Assembly (NCBI RefSeq): GCF_026151205.1
Contig: NC_087076.1
Span: 22,996,828-23,060,827, forward strand
DNA length: 64,000 nucleotides
Origin: Bolinopsis microptera
Taxonomy: Eukaryota; Ctenophora; Tentaculata; Lobata; Bolinopsidae
Reading direction: 5' to 3'
Shown: in pieces, positions 12,422 to 24,600 of the stretch
Layout of the letters: the number at the start of each line of letters is the position of its first letter
How positions within the stretch are numbered: position 1 is the stretch's first letter
Notes under the pieces: model-generated
Seen by the model: only the letters and a program-made list of their open reading frames with translations
The model's database searches: none
What the model was told of the DNA's origin: nothing
Position numbers and translations under genes: made by a program

Positions 12422-13597
12422 CATGTTTTTGTTTCTACAATAAAGAGTTGGTACCCCCACTAAACCCTATTAAACCCAGCGTCTGTACCTGATTGTCTAG
12501 CTCCAGTTAGAGTGGCCATGTGTACTGTGATGTATAGTGGGTACATTGTACAATATATAGTTAACCACTCCATCACTACACCGTTCATTGTGTATAACTA
12601 GGAGTCAAGTAGTGAGAGCTGGGGTCCTGGGTAACTAGGGGTAACTAGGGGTAACTAACAAAGCAACGCACATTTACCCGTGTAACCGTTCTAAATTTAA
12701 ATCTCTAAATTTAAATCATGCGCTTTGAGAGGTGGTCACCCTGGAGCAGTGTCCGTTGCCCTGAGGATGTATTGTTTGAGTACTTAACTTTGGATCATTG
12801 GAGAATATTCGCTGCTAGTTGAGTAGACAAGTTCAGTGTATTCCATTTCGCTTGAATAATTTCCATTTGGTGATCTAGACATAAGTTAAGTGTAGAAATT
12901 AGCTTAATGTTGTAGTGATGGATCATGTCTCCTGAACTCTTGTTTTCAGTTTGAAATATTCAATAAATTAGTATACACTTATTATAGTTGTAAAGCAGTA
13001 CTCTCTGTACCATACACAGTAAGAAGGTATGAGTTCACTGTTTGGAATATTCAGTACAATACACAGTGCATTTCCACATTCCGTCATTCAAGTCTCAGAT
13101 AGAATAACCAGTACTTAGCATAAAGAAAGTAGCCACTTTTTCTCCCTTACATTCAACATCAGTTTCTTCAGCCCGTCTCACTGGGTTTGCCCAGCAGTCC
13201 AGACTGAGCTTTGTTCTGTATAATTACCCCCGGCTCGCTGCTTTTGTTCTGGAATTAACATCAGCATTTTTACCTGTTGTGAGTCAGAATTGTGTATAAG
13301 AGCGGTTTTGTTGAGAAAGATCATATTCATAATTGGAGTCGAGTGTAGGCACTGGGCATGCTGGTCAGTGGTCAGGTAGTATAAACTAGAAGTAGATGTG
13401 TCGTTTTTTAGTTAGCTCAGTCATTCATCCTTCTTGTTTTGTCTGTATATATATTTACCATGTTCATTGTTCTGACTTCTGTGTCCATTACATGGCAGAA
13501 CGTGTTTTTGTAACTTGATACCGTCTTGAAACGGTTTCCCAAGCCTTTAGGTTATAGTTGTGTTTGTAACAAATGTTCTATTCCTGCGATATTAACT

Positions 13598-13669
13598 TAG
13601 TAGTACATAGTAAGTTATTAGCAAGTTATTAGTAAGTTATTAGTAAGTTATTAGTAAGTTATTAGTAGA
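13598..13669. repeat. 11-bp minisatellite TAAGTTATTAG
   Basis: Five to six copies of TAAGTTATTAG(T). It is followed at about 13,740-13,790 by a short AGTAGT/ACTAGT microsatellite. Confidence 0.8.
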
Positions 13670-13989
13670 ACGGGTCACTTAAGCAACATTAGTTACCACT
13701 AAAATCAGGAAATGCCGACAGCTGTACTTAGCTGCAAGTAGCAGTAGTAGTAGTAAGTAGTACTAGTACTACTAGTAGTAGTAATAAGTTGCTATCTAAT
13801 GGCTGCTAAATAGTAATTGCTGCCGACTCACAGATTTGCTTCCAAGTATTGTGGTTGAAATGCCAGTATTCTCTGCAAATGCAGGCAGATTGTGGCCGTT
13901 CCAACAATTTCAACAACAATCCCTATCAGAAGAGCTTCTCATTTATACCCCTATCTTAAAAACGTTCTCCTCTCTCTGTTGCTCCGAAT

Positions 13990-14815
13990 GTTACTAACTT
14001 GTATTTGTGCGCCAGCAGGTCACCTTAAGGCTGGGGGTTCACCCTGATTTTTTTGTGAAACTTGGTTTCGAGATAGCAGTTGACCAACAAACTAGGACCG
14101 GTGACCGAACTTTTGAGGGGGTCCCGGACCCCAACCGCCAAACGGTGCCCACGGGGCAGCCACGCCCATATTTGGTCCAAATCAGGCCCAATTTAGCCAA
14201 ATAGCCTGAACATGCCCAAAACCCAGATTTTATGTGCTTTACTTGTAGCTAGTGGTCCCCTGAACTCGTATATGAAGTTTCATCAAGATTGGACAAAAAA
14301 TGACTGAGTTATGAGCTAAAAACTATATGCCCATATTTGGGCATACGCACTAAATTTGATCGATTTTGGCCCATAAATTAGTCAAATATCAATATTTTTG
14401 AATGAAACTAACTTTATATGAAAGGTAAGCCTAAACTACACATTCTCTATGATTATCAGCTCAATATCTACCTAACTGTAGATTCTGTGTTCAAATAATC
14501 GCAAAAAATGTATAAAATCGCCCATATCTCAGTTCGCGATATTTGCAAAAGTGACTTCGCTCAAAACAATAGAACTCAATAGGGTATCAATATTTTTTCC
14601 TGAAATTTTCAGAATCAACGTAGAATCGCCTCATGACCTTAAGTTTTGTATTAAAATTTTGAGTTAGGCCTTTAAAAAAATTTGGCGGCCAAATTCTGAA
14701 AAATGCCCTCTCTCTCTCTCTCTCCCTCCTCTCTGACGTGTACATGCTTGTGTGCTTCCTTTCTTCCTGATGCTTCATGTGAGCCACATTCTTTTTAATA
14801 AAATTTGTAAATGAA
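13990..14815. other. unassigned, possibly repeat-derived block
   Basis: This block has a distinct texture: long low-complexity AT stretches, repeated CCCATATTTGG(GC)CA phrases and a (CT)n run at 14,708-14,724. It contains a short open frame (14007-14204) without recognisable features. Terminal repeats are not visible, so a transposon call is not supported. Confidence 0.25.
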
Positions 14816-15365
14816 ATCTTCGTGTGTGGTTAATTATTTTTGTGAAACCCGCCGGCCCAGTTGTTTGCAGTTGTTCAATTAATCTCAGTCGTTTGTTTCA
14901 GTCTGTCTGGATGTAAATCTCTATGTGAAATATTATAATTTTCCGACAAGTCCGCAATATTTCACTCTCCTGAAAAGTGTCAAATTCTGATGAGAGGCAC
15001 GTACCATCAAGCGATTGGCACGTGTTCTCACTCTTAATGGTAGGTACAAAAGAATGGCATTTTAACATTCTCCTCGCGGCTAGAATCGTTGTTGTACTAA
15101 TCCTGTTGGTTTGTATTCAGAAAGGCGAGGATTTGTTTTTTATTTGAATTTGTTGTAATGCCTGGCCGTTCTATATTGAAAGATTCACACACCGAATGAA
15201 AAGTACAAAAGAATGGCATTTTAATATTCACTTAGAGCGAGAGAATACTAATCTTGATGATTTGTATCAAGAATGAACTGCGATTATTTTCCATTTGTTG
15301 CGCGAATATTTGTGTTATGGTTATATGATGTGATTGATCTGATTTTAGAGGATCGAATCCTCGGT

Positions 15366-15662
15366 ATAATGTGTTGTATAATGTGTTACACAATGTGTTA
15401 CACATGTGTGTTGTATAATGTGTTACACAATGTGTTACATAATGTGTTACACAATGTGTTACATAATGTGTTCCATAATGTGTTACATAATGTGTTACAC
15501 AATGTGTTACATACTGTGTTACATAGTGTGTTACATAGTGTGTTACATAATGTGTTACATAATGTGTTACATAGTGTGTTACACAATGTGTTACATAATG
15601 TGTTACATAATGTGTTACACAATGTGTTACACATGTGTGTTGTATAATGTGTTACATAGTGT
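15366..15662. repeat. 12-bp minisatellite TGTGTTACATAA
   Basis: About 24 copies of TGTGTTACATAA with variants ending ACACAA or ACATAG. Open frames on both strands across it are repeat translations. Confidence 0.93.
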
Positions 15663-16224
15663 CTGACAGGTTAATTGCCTTCCCACCTGCTCCAGTATTA
15701 GTGCTTTCTAAACTGTTTCTGAACTACACCGTGAGCTGAAATTTAGCAGCAACCATTTTGACGAATGTTTTCATACGAACGTTTGCGTTAGCTCCAGTAT
15801 GTCATACTTGTTACGAAGTTAAGGCTAAGCTGTGCACCGTTTTAAGTCAGGCCACGTAAGAGCGCTCTTATATTGTGCAATAGTTTGTAAAAGTTTTACA
15901 CAGAGTGATTGTCTCACATGTTTTACAGGCTCTCATGATGAAGTTTTCCGAAGAATCCAAGCCTCATATTGTGTTTTCCTTTCTTGCCCAAATGTAACAC
16001 TAAACACAGTTTGTGCAACATCTTGCTTTATTATCTCATAACAATCTCTGCTAGTGACCTGCAAAAAAGGTCCCAGACAGTATTATGCCTGTTCGTGCAG
16101 CATTGTTTCAAGAACCGATTATGCCTTAGCCGACTGGGTGCTTGTAATCCCTCCTAAATCTGAGCTGGTTTGGGCGATGATGCGGGGAGGCGTTACCATG
16201 GTACGAGAAGGGGTGACGCTTGTG

Positions 16225-16702
16225 TTCCTCCCTCACTGGGGGAGTCATGGTTACTACTGGTTGTCATGGTTACACCCCTACTGGGGGAGTCATGGTTACT
16301 ACTGGTTGTCATGGTTACACCCCTACTGGGGGAGTCATGGTTACTACTGGTTGTCATGGTTACACTCCTACTGGGGGAGTCATGGTTACACTCCTACTGG
16401 GGGAGTCATGGTTACTATTGGTTGTCATGGTTACACCCCTACTGGTTGTCATGGTTACTACTGGTTGTCATGGTTACTACTGGTTGTCATGGTTACACCC
16501 CTACTGGTTGTCATGGTTACTACTGGTTGTCATGGTTACTACTGGCATGGTTGTCATGGTTACACCCCTACTGGTTGTCATGGTTACTACTGGTTGTCAT
16601 GGTTACTACTGGTTGTCATGGTTACACCCCTACTGGTTGTCATGGTTACACCCCTACTGGTTGTCATGGTTACACCACTACTGGTTGTCATGGTTACACC
16701 CC
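16225..16702. repeat. compound minisatellite of GGTTGTCATGGTTAC units
   Basis: Interleaved short units: ACTGGTTGTCATGGTTAC, CACCCCTACTGG and GGGGGAGTCATGGTTAC. Early copies carry the GGGGGAGT phrase, later ones replace it with GGTTGT. Three overlapping open frames (16054-16895) are repeat translations. Confidence 0.9.
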
Positions 16703-17245
16703 TCCACCCCCCTCTGATACCGTCACCCCTCCCACACGCCAGCTATCCCTCCCACTCATCCCTCCTATTCTCTGTTTTACGTCGCACCCTCCAATATACG
16801 TCAATCTCTCGTGGCTTCTAATATTTTTCTTTGTCTTTGTGTTATATATATTATCTGCATTCTGCGTCGTCGTATCTCTTGACCCTCCCTGCTAGATTTG
16901 CTTATGTATGAGTATTGTATCTGGCAACTCTGTGTTCAATACTCTGCTTATTCTGTAAATCTCTCCACAAGTGTTGTAGAATCCACTCCCGCACTGTTTC
17001 TCCGAGTATTTCCGTCCTCTTTCCCCCGGGAATTTAGTGTGTCCGTATTGTTAGTAACCCCTTAAAGTGCGCACGGACACATTTGGTAGCCCACTTGTGC
17101 CAGATCTTGTAGTTTTGGGCATCTTGTCACTGCTGGTTGTCACGGCAACTCTCAGCCGCGCAACAATTTGTGTCAGTCTTTTAGTGGGCTTGTGACCTTC
17201 TCTCCCTTGTCTGGTTTAGTGCTTGGTTAGATTGCGCTTTGAACT

Positions 17246-17279
17246 GTCACCATGGTGGCGCGTGGTTTACCATGGTGAC
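17246..17279. promoter_or_regulatory. paired X-box-like/CCATGG palindromes upstream of MCTP
   Basis: GTCACCATGGTGGC (17246-17259) and TTTACCATGGTGAC (about 17265-17278) sit 480-500 bases before the first coding exon of the MCTP gene. Each is close to the RFX X-box GTTRCCATGGYAAC but imperfect. A promoter role is inference. Confidence 0.3.
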
Positions 17280-17757
17280 GCGGTGCGTGGGTTATAGGCG
17301 TGATTTCTCTCCCAGCTATCAAGAGAGCATGTTCCAATGTGATAAAGCTGCCAATAATAGGGGTAGCAAGGTGCTGAAAGTTACTTTTTGTTATTATTGC
17401 CCACGTTGCGTGTTATCTGCCAGTTAGTCCTGTAGATGATTTTGTTGTCGTACTGTGGGCGCTAAATTTATTATCACTTAAAGCGTCTGCTGCCTTTAAC
17501 AGTATTCGCTCTATTGTGTCTTTAAACATTTTATTGTAGGTGTCTCTTTTTGAGATTCTGTGTTGCTGCATCTCCAATTTAGGGAAATGATTTGTTTTAA
17601 TAAGGAGAGAAAGTTGTTTGAGGGGAGCCGCTCAGACATGGGCACCGTATTGTGTAAATTATTTAGTTATATCTTACGCGATATCTTCGCCGCATAGGAG
17701 CGGGGTAGTACATTCTCGAATTCCATGTTTTGTCTATAATACATTTTACTTCCTCAG

Positions 17758-18641
17758 CCACAATGTCTCTCCACCCAAATGACCGGGACAAGAGATCCTT
17801 CAAAATGTTCCGGAAAATGAAGACTCCTTCCGCCTCCCCATTTATATCCCGTAAGGACAAAACATCCGACAAAAGTTCCCTTAAATCAGCTGACATAGAT
17901 TCAATGAAATCCTCCGAATCCGAACTAGCAGATCCAGAAAAAACTCCAGACTTGAAAGTGAAAAGATCAGCCAAATCGCCCAAATTCAAATCCAGCTCAC
18001 TCCGCAAGCTTTTCAAAAAACCTCTCTCAAAACGGAGCAAATCAACTCCGTCCAGCGACGTGAGCGAGACAGAAGTATCCTTTAACCACATCATCTGTAG
18101 TACTCCACTTATAAACCCGGTCCCTAACGACACTAGCTCCGTGATCACGGTAACCCCTGACAACAGCGCGGCTGGGACCCCAACACGTGCTATATCTAAA
18201 CCTGTTTCCATCAGCATAGCCGCAGCTAACAGTCGACTTGAGAGGAAACGGGATCAGACTGACCGGTCGGATGAAAGTGGGATATTTTCACCCTCATTCC
18301 TGGAGGACCAATACGCTCCAGATCAGAATGTGTTCTCCCCTCCTCTCGAGGAACCGTTCACTCCTCCGGGCGTTTTTAAACAGAACGAGTTAGAATACAC
18401 CCCACCTACTGCCTTTAAGTCAGAACCATATCTAAACGAGGTGGTGGGCGAGGGTTCTCCCAGCGACCCGATGTTACAGAGGGAGGGTAGTAGTGATAAA
18501 CTGTTTAGAAGGTTGAGAATCCCGGCTATCGAGCTGACTGAACCGGGGATTAAGCCGGGGCTTGGTAACCTTGGTAACCACGTCGCCGCTGAGAGTAACT
18601 ACAGTCTGGCTGATACTAAGTCCGTTGACTCTCTAAGAGAT
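17758..18641 (+). CDS. MCTP N-terminal exon 1 (start codon exon)
   Basis: Acceptor TTCCTCAG ends at 17757 and the ATG is at 17763 in the context CCACAATGT, so a 5'UTR exon lies upstream. It encodes 293 residues, rich in Lys, Ser, Pro and acidic residues, with clusters such as KMFRKMK and [15 protein letters not shown]; no folded domain is seen. The exon ends in phase 0 at GAT before GTGAGT. Frame openness over 0.9 kb and good splice sites support it. Assignment to the MCTP gene rests on position and on MCTPs having a disordered basic N-terminus. Confidence 0.72.
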
Positions 18642-21600
18642 GTGAGTATTTTTAACATATATTTTAATTTTTACCCACTTAAAAAGTTTAACTCGACAAC
18701 CGTTACAGAATTTGAGCTCAGCCGAGCCATGAAAGCTCCGATTTCCAATGTTGACTATTAAGTATACAGCGTTTCTCATCCAAGATTGTAACAGTTACAG
18801 TAAGATAAACTGTTGGGTGTATCAATCTTCTAAAGCAGATGTACCGGCAAATTTGTCGCTGGCAGTTAGCCAAGTCACAGTGCAGCACCAGATTGCACAC
18901 TTTAGCACCAGATTGCACACTGCCCAATTAACACCACCATATAACATACGTCACCAGCACTACTGTGGTAGCCGGAATATTGAGCGCAGCGAGTTGCCAT
19001 GACAACTAGCAGCCAGTCACTCGTGCAAACAGCTCATTTACTGCATTTGTCAGGAAGGCGTGCCTCAGTGTATTAGCTGTGTAAATTGTAATTCAATTTA
19101 GAACTGCAGTCTGCACACCATATAATCCACTTCTCTGTTTGCCTGCACACGTGCCTTTACTAAGTTGTTAGTTGTTAAAAACTATAGGTTTTGTAGCTGT
19201 GGTGGTAACTGTTGGTTACTGTTGGTAACTGATAGGTTGCCCTGGTAACTGTTGGTAACTGATAGGTTGCCCTGGTAACTGTTGGTAAAGGTTGTCAAGG
19301 TGGTACTGGAGTTACCTCCCATCATGCTGGGGATGATGCCCAGGTTGTGGAAGATTGGCTCTGCTCTGGTAGGTAACCACCGTATTCAGGATCTTTATAA
19401 ATTCAGAAAGATCAAGAGAAATTAAACCCTTTTGAAATCTTTGAAACGGTATTTTCTTTAATAAAATGTATTCTATCATAACAGAATATTAACCTCATGG
19501 CTACGTGTCTGAGAGTTTTCATTGTATTTTTTACCACGTGAAATTAAAATATTCAACCAAGTAATATTGCTTTATAATAAACGGGGCACGCATATATTTA
19601 AACTTACCTAATAAAATTAAACAATTAAGTGAATCATACTACAGACTAGTATTATACTACAGAGGTACTCTTTCAATGACTGTTCGTAACGAACAGTAAC
19701 GAACAGTGTTCGTTATATAATGCAGGAATAAACCCGCCTCAACAAAGTATAATGCCATATTGTGTTCCAAATTCTAATTGAAGTTTCCTTGCTGACGAGG
19801 CTATAAGTTACACAATCCTACAAACTGTGTAGTTTTAAGACGCGGGTGTGGACTCACTGTGCACCTGTTGTCATGGCAACACGCGCACCAGATGTGAAAC
19901 TACCGTTCTTGTTCCGACACGTTCAACAAAGATCCTAACTCCTAAGTAGATCAAAGCTTTTCTTTTTCAGTTTGCACTATTCGCTTTACTGCACTGCATC
20001 TGTAAGACGGTGAAGTTTTGTTAAGTTCTCCTTTGATGATTGGATGATTTTGTTGCGTAACTTTGTCTTAATAGTCAAATTAGTCATCAGTATATATCAT
20101 CAACGATTTCTTTACAATTTGAATATGTTATTGATATACTGTATGTCTCAGTCACCAGTTTATAATAAATCGGTATCTCTAAGTCTATGATGGTCAACTT
20201 TTTTTTATCAAATACTTTTCAAATTTTACAGAGTACAGCAATAAATGAACATAAAATAGAACCGTTCGAAAATATTGCCCCCACTGTAAAACATGATGGG
20301 CACCCAAACACGGTAATCACATAATAAACTATGTCCGCAATTACTTGGACCCATTACATCAAATATAATCAAAATCTAAAACTAAATATTCTGTGGTAAA
20401 TAAACATTCGTCGGACTATAATATTTAACACAAGTATCATAATGTATTGCAATTGTTTGCATGAATTGTCTTGCAACTGTTTTAAATATTAGGGAATTAG
20501 AATGTGGCAGGGGCGAATGAATTGTCTTATCGAAATACAAATGGGGATGTTATGTTTTAATAGGTTAGGAATGGTTGGTTACTAATAATATAATATTCAT
20601 ACGATGGTGATATTTGGCCATTTGTATTGAGGTTATAAACATGTAACGATCGTTTTGTATTTCTCACAATTTTTCAAACTCTGTGTTACTTTGTTCTCTC
20701 ACAACTTAAAGAATTCGAATTTCCCGTGTGATTTTTACACCCGTGCTTGTCAACAATTAATAATACTCTACCACAAATATCGGACAACAATTTTCCGAAT
20801 ACAATACTTTGAAAATTTTCATGAGGGTAAAAATATAATTTATTGTTACAGCAATACCAAATTGTCCCATTGCTATTCATTTTCATACGCGCGCGCATGA
20901 TTTCTCCCGCACTGATTCTTGGTACTTACTACTCGGTACTTACTTACTGATTCTTGGTACTGTTGCAGTACTGCTATATATACGTACGGCGGCGGAATAT
21001 CATTATGATTATTTAATGACTATAATCAACCAATTATCTAGCTGATCATCTAATTATCGTGCCGGTTATGCTAATAGCCTACTAAGCCTACCTCCTTGTA
21101 TAGGATCTCCTGTAAGTAGATCTCGTGTATATCATATGGTTATTGGTCTGTGATTTAAGCTAGATTGCTTTTTGTTACATATTGTAATAACTGCTACTGA
21201 TATTGTAATAATATCGCGATATTTACGATTTACGACTTCCGAGTTTTGCCATTTCCGTAAATTTCATTTTCTTTGCGACGCCATAGTTCGATTAGATATG
21301 CCCATTATATTGTTATCTTATTAACATGTGTGTGTAGGTAATGTGACAGAGTAATTAGTCCTACCCTTTAACTCATTCCAGTTCTTGTTGGTCTGTTATT
21401 CCTTGTCTTTGCAACTTGACTGTGTAATAATTTGGAGTCTCACTGGCATTTGATATCATGGCGTGTTAAATTATGACTTTTATAAATGTTGACCGTTAAA
21501 AATATGACGTGATGCCACCAATTTTTAACTGACATGATATGAACGAGTAAGGTTTAGTACTAAAGGTACTTCTATATAATAGTACTATGTTCTACTGTTT

Positions 21601-24600
21601 CCATGGTAGTGGTAGTGGTACCCAATGGAATGTTTCTATAGTAACACGATCTGTTTCTATAGTAACACGATAATACATACCTTATAAGATGAGATATTCC
21701 AATATTCATAATGCACCACAATCCAGCCCAATGTTTATAATTACTCTTATTCTTCCACTTTATAATCGTGTCAACGTGTCAGTGAACTAGTGGCGGCTGT
21801 TTTGTCCCTTTAGCTTAATGGCTTTCATAGCTGTGCACCGTGTGGGCCAGGCATTCTGACTTTAAGTTTGGGATGTCAAACATTCGATTTAAGTTGAATA
21901 ACGATAATAAATTTCTGACCAATTTCGTTTGCTCGACTAGCCAGTAGCTGTACTATCCCAGTGTCTGTTTTGAGAAATTATTAAGAGGTTATTCTAGCCA
22001 CCCAATCTTAACAAGTCATTCGCTCCGAGTCTTATCACAGCTATTAAATAATAGTCTGTGTTCTCAATTCTAGACAATCTGGATTCTGGACCCACAGTAT
22101 CATCATAACAAAATAGTCCAGCACTTTATTTAACCAAGATAATAGACTGCAGTCTATTAGAGAGCATTCAGTGAGTTGTTAGTTAGATATTACCCTGGTT
22201 ACCCGGCCCTAGTTACCTAAGTTACCCTGGTTTCCTGATCTGTCACCTTGTTAGCAGGTAGTTGATAATAAGGTGATTTGAAGTGTTCACTTAGTGACTG
22301 GTTACCTAGGTTACCTTATCATTCGTAGTCGTCTCCCCACTCTAGCTCCACTACATTGTAGGGCCGGGTAGTTAACAGCTTGAGTGGAGCAAAGTCTATG
22401 GAGAATGATAAGGTAACCTAGGAGCCTAGGTAACCATGCTTGACCATGTGCTGAGATGTCCAGATAATGGATATGCCTCCTTGGTATTTGCTTTAGTTAA
22501 CCGCCTGGTTTGCAGCTTGTCGCGGTTAATTTCACTGTACTGGTATCTCGGCCCGGATCTGGTAGTACCCATTTTCACGTACCCAATTTGGGTGTGCTCA
22601 TGTTGGGGTACGTCATAAGGTGGTTACCATGGTTACCATGGTTACCATGGTTACCCAGTGAAAACTGTGATTGGACGTGTCAGGATATGTTGGTAATCAT
22701 AACCATATTTAATACCACGTCTAACTTAGAATATAATCCGCTGTCATAATCTCCAATCTAACTTAGAATGTAATCCGCTGTCATAATCTTCCAATCTAAC
22801 TTAGAATATAATCCGCTGTCATAATCTTCCAATCTAACTTAGATTATAATCCGCTGTCATAATCTTCCAATCTAACTTAGAATATAATCCGCTGTCATAA
22901 TCTTCCAATCTAACTTAGAATATAATCCGCTGTCATAATCTTCCAATCTAACTTAGAATATAATCCGCTGTCATAATCTTCCAATCTAACTTAGAATATA
23001 ATCCGCTGTCATAATCTTCCAATCTAACTTAGAATATAATCCGCTGTCATAATCTTCCAATCTAACTTAGAATATAATCCGCTGTCATAATCTTCCAATC
23101 TAACTTAGAATATAATCCGCTGTCATAATCTTCCAATCTAACTTAGAATATAATCCGCTGTCATAATCTTCCAATCTAACTTAGAATGTAATCCGCTGTC
23201 ATAATCTTCCAATCTAACTTAGAATATAATCCGCTGTCATAATCTTCCAATCTAACTTAGAATATAATCCGCTGTCATAATCTTCCAATCTAACTTAGAA
23301 TATAATCCGCTGTCATAATCTTCCAGTCTAACTTAGAATATAATCCGCTGTCATAATCTTCCAATCTAACTTAGAATATAATCCGCTGTCATAATCTCCA
23401 ATCTAACTTAGAATATAATCCGCTGTCATAATCTTCCAATCTAACTTAGATTATAATCCGCTGTCATAATCTTCCAATATAACTTAGATTATAATCCGCT
23501 GTCATAATCTTCCATTCTAACTTAGAATATAATCCGCTGTCATAATCTTCCAATCTAACTTAGAAATCTCAGTCGTTATTTAGCCTCTAATTTAGGTCAG
23601 AATCAGAGAGATAATTACTCGTGATCTCAAATGATTTTGTGTGTGCAGCAGCCTGTGCGACTCCCTTTTCGATGATTTTAACTTTCGTGATCAATAAAAA
23701 AAGGAATGACGACAATTTCTATGCATGTCCGCAAGATATTCATTTGACAGTTACTTGAAAGTATCTCATCGTGGCGCCCTCTTGCCCTATTGTCTTGTTA
23801 GTTATATTTCTCTTGGTTTACAGCGACCAATTATGTAGCGAGGCGCATTACAAACATCTCAATCAGTGCTTACAACTACAAGGCTTTTATTTATGCAAAT
23901 ATCCATTGTTCTTACCTTTCGGCTTTCTCGTTCCATGACTTTCAGTGTCATGCACTGTTTTTCCACCTCCTCGCTTGTATCAACTCTAGAGCTGTAATAC
24001 CTCGAGCTAAGTTCATTTCCATTACCTAGTTAGTAATTAATATCACTTTCGGTGTTTATCCTCGTTCCATTAACTAATTTGCTTTTCATTAAAATGATCT
24101 CTCCAAGATGCTGACTACTCACTAAAGTTTGTGTTTGCTCATTTGCTCACTGTTTGCACATTTGCTCATTAGTTCATTCACAAGAAAGTGGTAGGCTGTA
24201 TGTCTAGACTCTCTAGAATAAAGTCCTCTTTTATGGCTGTTTCACTTATCCTGTTTAACATATCCTTTTGTTTGTCTCCAACAATGGCTTGTTCTTTAAG
24301 TTCTACATCCATTTGTAAAGTACTGTGTACCGGTACACCAATTTACGCTTCTGTTTGCGCTTTGCTTCAACTATTTGTAGTGGCAACTCATTTAGTGTCA
24401 CATAGGTAGGTAGGTGTCATGAAACTAACTCTCTGTTGATCATCAGACGTGTGCAAAGAAGCTTCAATTAAAATGGATTTCCTGACAAACGAACTTTTTA
24501 TCCTCGTCACTTGCCATCCTTTGAAGTGTCTGAATAACAAGATGTTAGGCTGGTGATGAAGATTAGTACTGTTTCTCTTGCTCTGATGTGCCGAGAATAA

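Noticed and set aside
15340-15365. GGATCGAATCC resembling a tRNA T-arm
   Set aside because: No acceptor, D or anticodon arms around it.
15273-15666. Cys/Met/Tyr- or Asn/Thr/Leu-rich open frames
   Set aside because: Translations of the TGTGTTACATAA array.
16054-16895. Three overlapping open frames rich in Gly, Trp, Leu and Val
   Set aside because: Repeat translations in three frames at once; composition follows the DNA unit.
17663-18217. 184-codon minus-strand frame
   Set aside because: Antisense to the first MCTP exon, which has proper splice sites and a good start context.
22705-23566. Regular 38-bp repeats resembling a CRISPR array
   Set aside because: No variable spacers between repeats, and the context is eukaryotic.
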